Of a stretch of 26,611 bases of DNA, positions 21,974 through 26,611 are shown piece by piece. The stretch's first letter is position 1. Each line of letters starts with the position of its first letter. Source of the stretch: Proteobacteria bacterium UBA2133 (GTDB lineage Bacteria; Pseudomonadota; Gammaproteobacteria; Arenicellales; UBA868); contig DCXP01000089.1 in the NCBI GenBank assembly GCA_002327725.1, positions 1-26,611 on the forward strand, given 5' to 3'. A program made the position numbers and the translations under genes. The notes under the pieces are model-generated. The model saw nothing but the letters and a program-made list of their open reading frames with translations. It was not told where the DNA came from and did no database searches.

Positions 21974-23509
21974 ATGAACGAGAAGCCGCTGTTACAGCTC
22001 ACGGGAATCAGCAAGGCATTTCCCGGCTGTATCGCGAACGACGACATTGATCTTGAAATCGCGCCTGGTGAGATTCATGCCCTGCTCGGCGAGAACGGTG
22101 CCGGCAAGAGCACACTCGTAAAAATCATTTACGGGGTACTGCGCCCTGATCAGGGGCGGTTGTGCTGGCGGGGCGAGGAGGTTGCCATCGACAACCCGGC
22201 CAGCGCCCGGTCCCTCGGGATCGGCATGGTTTTTCAGCATTTTTCACTCTTTGAGTCGATGACCACGCTGGAGAATGTGGCGCTGGCACTGCCGCCGCAG
22301 GATCTCGATCAGTTGCGTGAGCGCCTCGAGACCACCGCCCATGACTATGGGCTGACCCTGCATCCCGACCGGCATGCCTACGACCTGTCCATGGGGGAGC
22401 GCCAGCGTATCGAGATCGTCCGCTGTCTGCTGCAAAACCCAAGCCTTTTGATCCTGGATGAACCTACCTCGGTCCTGACGCCGCAGGAGACAGACACCCT
22501 CTTTACGACACTGCGTACACTCGCGGCCGAAGGCCGGTCGATCCTTTACATCAGTCATAAGCTGGAAGAGGTGCGCTCACTTTGTGATCGGGCAACCATT
22601 CTGCGCGGCGGCAAGCGGATTGATGACTGCAATCCTGCGCAGGAGACCGCCCAGTCACTTGCCGAGAAAATGATCGGGCGGCGGGTGGAGTCCGCCAAAG
22701 GTCACACCGCGCCCGCGGCATATGAAGTCCGCCTCAAGGTGACGGATCTTTCGGTACGCTCCGACCAGCCCCATGGCACCGATATCCGTGATGTGAGTTT
22801 TTCCGTGCACGCCGGGGAGATTCTGGGTATCGCCGGCATCGCCGGAAACGGTCAGACCGAACTCATGAACGCGCTCTCAGGCGAGACCGGCCCACCACAG
22901 GCAGGCGCGATTGAAATCCTCGCGAGCGATGCCAGCCAGATGGGTCCCATGGCCCGGCGCCAGCTCGGTGCCGTCTTTGTACCAGAAGAGCGTGTCGGGC
23001 AGGCGGCAGTTTCGGATCTCAGTCTGGTGCAGAACAGTTTCCTGACCTCGGCTTTTCGCATGGGCTTTGTCAACCACGGACTCATCAACTGGCCGGGTGT
23101 CGGTCAGTACGCAAAAGAGATTCTTGACGAGTTTGATGTCAAAGCGACCGGCGTCGATGCCCTGGTAAGCAGCCTCTCGGGAGGCAACCTGCAGAAGTTC
23201 ATTGTCGGCCGCGAGATCCTGCAGAGCCCGCAACTGCTGATCGTATCCCAGCCCACCTGGGGGGTCGATGCCGGTGCCGCCGCCGCGATTCACGAACAGA
23301 TTCAGCGGCTTATCAGCGCAGGTGCGGGAGCCCTGGTGATATCCCAGGATCTTGACGAGATCTTCGCCCTGAGCGACCGCATCGCCGTCATCTCACAGGG
23401 CACACTCTCCCCGCCGCGACCCGCCGGCGAGGTCACCACCGAGCAGGTCGGGCTGCTGATGGGTGCGAGCCGCAGTATTTCGGAAACGGCTTCTCATGCT
23501 CACGCTTGA
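21974..23509 (+). CDS. BMP-type ABC importer, ATP-binding protein (two ABC domains), purine/nucleoside
   Basis: This is the ATPase of a nucleoside/purine importer of the NupA/YufO class. The 511 aa protein carries two fused ABC domains. The first is complete: GENGAGKST (39-47), LSMGERQRIEI and LLILDEPTSVLTP. The second has the degenerate Walker A usual in this class (GNGQTELMNALSGE, no Lys), signature LSGGNLQKFIVGRE and LLIVSQPTWGVD in place of a standard Walker B, so one nucleotide site is probably non-hydrolysing. ATG at 21974 is chosen; GTG at 21953 is an alternative. A 53 bp gap follows guaD with no terminator, so the importer is probably read from the xdh operon. Confidence 0.92.
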   Translation: MNEKPLLQLTGISKAFPGCIANDDIDLEIAPGEIHALLGENGAGKSTLVKIIYGVLRPDQGRLCWRGEEVAIDNPASARSLGIGMVFQHFSLFESMTTLENVALALPPQDLDQLRERLETTAHDYGLTLHPDRHAYDLSMGERQRIEIVRCLLQNPSLLILDEPTSVLTPQETDTLFTTLRTLAAEGRSILYISHKLEEVRSLCDRATILRGGKRIDDCNPAQETAQSLAEKMIGRRVESAKGHTAPAAYEVRLKVTDLSVRSDQPHGTDIRDVSFSVHAGEILGIAGIAGNGQTELMNALSGETGPPQAGAIEILASDASQMGPMARRQLGAVFVPEERVGQAAVSDLSLVQNSFLTSAFRMGFVNHGLINWPGVGQYAKEILDEFDVKATGVDALVSSLSGGNLQKFIVGREILQSPQLLIVSQPTWGVDAGAAAAIHEQIQRLISAGAGALVISQDLDEIFALSDRIAVISQGTLSPPRPAGEVTTEQVGLLMGASRSISETASHAHA

Positions 23510-24569
23510 GGCCCGCGCAACCCAGTCCGCTTTTGCAGCGTGGCTCTCACCGCTGCTGGCGCTGGGATTGACCGCCCTCACCGGGGCGATGATTTTTCTC
23601 GCCATGGGAAAAGCGCCTGGCGTTGCGCTTTATATCTACTTTATTGAACCGTTGACCTCCTGGTCGGGATTGAGTGAGGTTGCGGTAAAAGCCGGCCCCC
23701 TGATCCTGATCGGGATGGGTCTTTCGCTGGGCTTTCGCGCCGGCGTCTGGAACATCGGTGCCGAGGGCCAGTTCATTGCCGGGGCTCTCCTCGGAAGTGC
23801 GCCTGCGGTCTATTTCTTCGAGAGCACAAACCCGCTCATTCTGCCGTGCATGATGCTGCTTGGCATCCTTGGCGGTATGGCCTGGGCGGCGATGCCTGCC
23901 CTCCTAAAGACACGCTTTAACGCCAACGAGATCCTGGTTTCGTTGATGCTGGTGTATGTTGCCGAACTGCTGCTGGTGCACCTGGTACAGGGGCCCTGGC
24001 GTAATCCTGAGGGCTGGGGCTTTCCCGGCACCCGGATGTTCCCGGACGCGGCGCTGCTGCCGATGTTCGTCCCTGGCTACCGGGTGCACCTTGGCACCCT
24101 GATTGCTGTCGTGATTCCGTTTCTGGCATGGTTTGTACTGACCCGGACCCGGCTTGGATTCCAGGTACGGGTCTTCGGCTCGGCACCGCTCGCCGCACGT
24201 CATGCCGGCATCAGCAGCGCCCAGATGGTCTGGACCACGCTGCTGGTGGGCGGCGGTCTTGCCGGTCTTGCCGGCGTCATGGAGGCTGCCTCGACCATCG
24301 GCCAGCTGATGCCCAAGATCTCACCGGGCTATGGCTTCACCGCGATCATCGTGGCCTTTCTGGGAAGGCTGCATCCCGTCGGCGTTCTGCTCGCCGGAAC
24401 CGCGATCGCCGTCACCTACATTGGCGGCGAAGGCGCCCAGATCTCAGCCGGCCTGCCCAAGGCGGTGACGGGTCTTTTCCAGGGGATCATTCTTTTTTAC
24501 CTGCTGGCTTTTGACCTTCTCACCCGCTATCGGCTGACCCGGGTCGGCGCCAGAGGAAACACCGCATGA
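23496..24569 (+). CDS. BMP-type ABC importer, permease 1
   Basis: This is an inner-membrane permease of the nucleoside/purine importer, in the BPD_transp_2 family (like NupP/YufP), 357 aa from ATG 23496. Many hydrophobic segments are visible, beginning with PLLALGLTALTGAMIFLAMG; the family motif GFRAGVWNIGAEGQFIAGAL is at about 80-99, and RTRLGFQVRVFGSAPLAARH, the cytoplasmic coupling loop, lies in the second half. The start overlaps the ATPase gene by 14 bp and the end overlaps permease 2 by 4 bp. A GTG at 23463 is a less likely start. Confidence 0.92.
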   Translation: MLTLEARATQSAFAAWLSPLLALGLTALTGAMIFLAMGKAPGVALYIYFIEPLTSWSGLSEVAVKAGPLILIGMGLSLGFRAGVWNIGAEGQFIAGALLGSAPAVYFFESTNPLILPCMMLLGILGGMAWAAMPALLKTRFNANEILVSLMLVYVAELLLVHLVQGPWRNPEGWGFPGTRMFPDAALLPMFVPGYRVHLGTLIAVVIPFLAWFVLTRTRLGFQVRVFGSAPLAARHAGISSAQMVWTTLLVGGGLAGLAGVMEAASTIGQLMPKISPGYGFTAIIVAFLGRLHPVGVLLAGTAIAVTYIGGEGAQISAGLPKAVTGLFQGIILFYLLAFDLLTRYRLTRVGARGNTA

Positions 24570-25489
24570 CGGAACTCCTGATCGCCTCGATCATGACCAT
24601 GATGACGGCGGCGACCCCGCTGGTCTTTGCGGCCACCGGTGAGCTGGTGTGTGAAAAATCCGGCGTGCTGAACCTCGGCGTGGAGGGAATGATGCTGACC
24701 GGCGCAGTATTCGGCTTTGCCGCGGTTACCCTGACGGGTGAGCCGCTGCTGGGTCTTGCGGCAGGCATGATGATGGGGCTTTTCGCATCGCTCATATTCG
24801 GCGTGCTCACCCTTTCGCTGCTTTCAAACCAGGTCGCCACCGGGCTCGCGCTGACGATCTTCGGCACCGGGCTTTCGGCCCTGGTCGGTCTTGATTACGT
24901 GGGCAAGACCATTGAACAGATCCGGGCGATTCATCTGCCCGTGCTGACCGATCTTCCCGTCGTGGGCCGCCTGCTGTTCGGCCACGATCCGCTGGTCTAT
25001 GTCAGCATCGTGCTGCTGGGTCTGACCCACTGGTTCTTAAAACACACCCGCTGGGGCATGATCCTGCGCGCCGTCGGCGACTCGGATCAGTCGGCCCACG
25101 CCATCGGCTATCCGGTCATCGCCATCCGTTACGCCGCGGTCGCCTTCGGCGGTGCCATGGCGGGCCTTGGCGGCGCTTACCTGTCACTGGTCTATACGCC
25201 CTTGTGGGCCGAAAACATGACGGCAGGACGGGGCTGGATTGCGGTGGCACTGGTGGTTTTTGCCAGCTGGCGGCCGTCCCGGGTGCTGCTCGGCGCGGTG
25301 CTTTTCGGCGGAATCACCATTCTCCAGTTGAATACCCAGGCGGCCGGCCTTGGCGTTCCGGCGTCCTTTATGTCGATGCTCCCTTACATTGCGACCATAG
25401 TTGTATTAGTCTTGATCTCTCGCGATTCGATCCGGATCCGGCTGAATGCCCCCGCTTGCCTGGGCCGGCCTTTCCGGGCCGAGCGCTGA
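24566..25489 (+). CDS. BMP-type ABC importer, permease 2
   Basis: This second permease of the same importer (YufQ-like, BPD_transp_2 family) is 307 aa. Features are TPLVFAATGELVCEKSGVLN, the motif NLGVEGMMLTGAVFGF, LSNQVATGLALTIFG, the coupling loop RWGMILRAVGDSDQSAHAIG, and MTAGRGWIAVALVVFASWRP near the C-terminus, all typical of the shorter partner permease. It is paired with permease 1 as a heterodimer. It ends 55 bp before the binding-protein gene, where a good ribosome site restarts translation. Confidence 0.93.
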   Translation: MTELLIASIMTMMTAATPLVFAATGELVCEKSGVLNLGVEGMMLTGAVFGFAAVTLTGEPLLGLAAGMMMGLFASLIFGVLTLSLLSNQVATGLALTIFGTGLSALVGLDYVGKTIEQIRAIHLPVLTDLPVVGRLLFGHDPLVYVSIVLLGLTHWFLKHTRWGMILRAVGDSDQSAHAIGYPVIAIRYAAVAFGGAMAGLGGAYLSLVYTPLWAENMTAGRGWIAVALVVFASWRPSRVLLGAVLFGGITILQLNTQAAGLGVPASFMSMLPYIATIVVLVLISRDSIRIRLNAPACLGRPFRAER

Positions 25490-25530
25490 CAGATAACGAC
25501 GAAGGTTTTGTGATTACCCATCACCTATTG

Positions 25531-25536
25531 AGAGGA
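25531..25536 (+). promoter_or_regulatory. Ribosome binding site deciding the GTG start of the BMP gene
   Basis: AGAGGA is 8 bases before GTG at 25545 but only 2 before the in-frame GTG at 25539, so the second GTG (protein MKKLIKLTALALAS) is the likely start. Confidence 0.6.
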
Positions 25537-25544
25537 ACGTGAAC

Positions 25545-26611
25545 GTGAAAAAACTGATCAAACTGACCGCGCTGGCGCTCGCCAGTGCCCTGGCGCTGAC
25601 CGCGGGTGCCGTCTCGGCTGACAAACTGAAAGTCGGCTTTATTTATATCGGCCCACCGGGCGACCACGGCTGGACCTATGCTCACGATCAGGGCCGGCTT
25701 TCCATTGAGAAAGAACTGGGCGACCGGGTCCAGACGACCTTTGTTGAGAACGTACCGGAAGGCCCCGACGCCGAACGCGCCATCGCGAAACTGGCCGAGA
25801 CCGGACATGAACTCATCTTCACCACATCGTTCGGCTACATGGAGCCGACCCTCAAGGTGGCCAAGCGTTTTCCGAATGTCAAGTTTGAACATGCGACCGG
25901 CTACAAGCGCGCCGATAATGTCTCGACCTACGTTGCGCGGTTCTATCAAGGCCGCTACGTCCAGGGCGTGATTGCCGGAAAGATATCCAAGACCAATACC
26001 ATCGGCTACATCGCCTCCTTCCCGATCCCCGAAGTGGTACGGGGCATCAACGCGTTTTTGCTGGGCGCCCATTCGGTCAACCCGGACATCAAGGTCAAGG
26101 TGGTCTGGGTATACACCTGGTTTGATCCGCCCAAGGAGGCTGACGCCGCCAAGGTGCTGATGGATCAGGGTGCCGACATCATCACCCAGCACACGGACAG
26201 CACCGCCGCACTGCAAGCAGCCGCGGAGCGTGGTGTCCACGCCTTCGGGCAGGCTTCCGACATGATTCACTTCGCCCCCAAGACCCAGCTCACTGCGATT
26301 ATCGATGAGTGGGGCCCCTATTACGTGGCAAGAGCCCAAGCGGTACTCGACGGTACCTGGACCTCTTCCGACACCTGGGACGGAATGAGCGAGGGCATGG
26401 TGGTGATGGCGCCTTATACCAATATGCCGGCGGATGTCGCGGCGCTGGCAGCCAAAACCGCCGAATCCATCCGCAGCGGTGCTTTCCACCCCTTCACCGG
26501 TCCCATCCGTAACCAGGCCGGTGAAGTGGTGGTACCGGAAGGACAGGTGGCCGACGACGGTATGCTGGCCGGCATGAACTTCTATATCGAAGGTGTCGAC
26601 GACAAACTGCC
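25545..26611 (+). CDS. BMP-family periplasmic binding protein of the purine/nucleoside importer, 3' end cut
   Basis: This is the solute receptor for the preceding ABC importer. About 355 codons are present before the window edge, close to the usual BMP/PnrA length of 350-370, so only a few residues are missing. The signal peptide runs to SADK (cleavage near residue 25) and lacks a lipobox Cys, so the protein is soluble in the periplasm, not a lipoprotein. BMP motifs are VGFIYIGPPGDHGWTYAHD (29-47), FTTSFGYMEPTLKVAKRFP, YVARFYQGRYVQGVIAGK, IGYIASFPIPEVVRGINAF and GADIITQHTDS. Family members bind nucleosides, purines or (Med/TmpC type) other ligands; linkage to xdhABC-guaD makes a purine base, nucleoside or urate the likely ligand here, as an inference. 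Confidence 0.9.
   Translation, partial: MKKLIKLTALALASALALTAGAVSADKLKVGFIYIGPPGDHGWTYAHDQGRLSIEKELGDRVQTTFVENVPEGPDAERAIAKLAETGHELIFTTSFGYMEPTLKVAKRFPNVKFEHATGYKRADNVSTYVARFYQGRYVQGVIAGKISKTNTIGYIASFPIPEVVRGINAFLLGAHSVNPDIKVKVVWVYTWFDPPKEADAAKVLMDQGADIITQHTDSTAALQAAAERGVHAFGQASDMIHFAPKTQLTAIIDEWGPYYVARAQAVLDGTWTSSDTWDGMSEGMVVMAPYTNMPADVAALAAKTAESIRSGAFHPFTGPIRNQAGEVVVPEGQVADDGMLAGMNFYIEGVDDKL

Noticed and set aside
25521..26489. 322-codon open frame on the minus strand
   Set aside because: It is antisense to the BMP binding protein and has no recognisable features.
1..26611. CRISPR array, insertion sequence, prophage, tRNA or rRNA
   Set aside because: No regularly spaced repeats, transposase-like proteins, terminal inverted repeats, or RNA gene signatures were seen on reading through both strands.

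Overview
The window looks like chromosomal DNA from a GC-rich (roughly 60% by eye), probably marine or halophilic proteobacterium. A gammaproteobacterium fits best, from the sulfolactate sulfo-lyase type, the small orphan c-type cytochrome and the order of the purine genes. This is inferred from protein families only; there is no rRNA, tRNA or other taxonomic marker. No mobile element, CRISPR array or phage gene was seen. Coding density is very high, with many 4-14 bp gene overlaps, and no gene-free stretch exceeds 230 bp.

Left part (1-3890): the 5' end of a fumarylacetoacetate hydrolase-family gene (minus strand, cut by the window edge), a divergent glycerol kinase (glpK), and a GMC-family flavoprotein dehydrogenase (minus strand). 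The GMC gene lies 29 bp behind a GntR/UTRA regulator and is probably co-transcribed with it.

Sulfonate block (3920-12680): the GntR regulator is divergent from suyA-suyB, a TRAP transporter (dctP, dctQ, dctM), hpsN (a histidinol-dehydrogenase-like enzyme), an SDR (hpsO-like) and a zinc alcohol dehydrogenase (hpsP-like). Together these make a complete catabolic unit for 2,3-dihydroxypropane-1-sulfonate (DHPS). The TRAP system imports DHPS. The two 2-dehydrogenases interconvert its enantiomers through the ketone. HpsN oxidises it in two NAD+ steps to (R)-sulfolactate. SuyAB splits that into pyruvate and sulfite. The gntR-suyA gap holds two good dyads (candidate operators). A structured RNA element precedes dctP, and a strong terminator/attenuator separates dctP from dctQ.

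Purine block (12691-26611): a minus-strand operon puuE-uraD-alc-allA, followed by a small secreted cytochrome c. It is divergent from a plus-strand operon uraH-xdhA-xdhB-xdhC-guaD and a BMP-type ABC importer (ATPase, two permeases, periplasmic binding protein cut by the right edge). This encodes import of a purine or nucleoside, guanine to xanthine, hypoxanthine/xanthine to urate, and 5-hydroxyisourate through OHCU, allantoin and allantoate to ureidoglycolate and then glyoxylate plus urea. The one missing step is urate oxidation: no uricase of any known type is present.

The main points to follow up are the GMC flavoprotein tied to the sulfonate regulator, the operator-like dyads, the RNA structures around dctP, the orphan cytochrome c at the join between the two blocks, the missing urate oxidase, and the absence of any sulfite-disposal gene.
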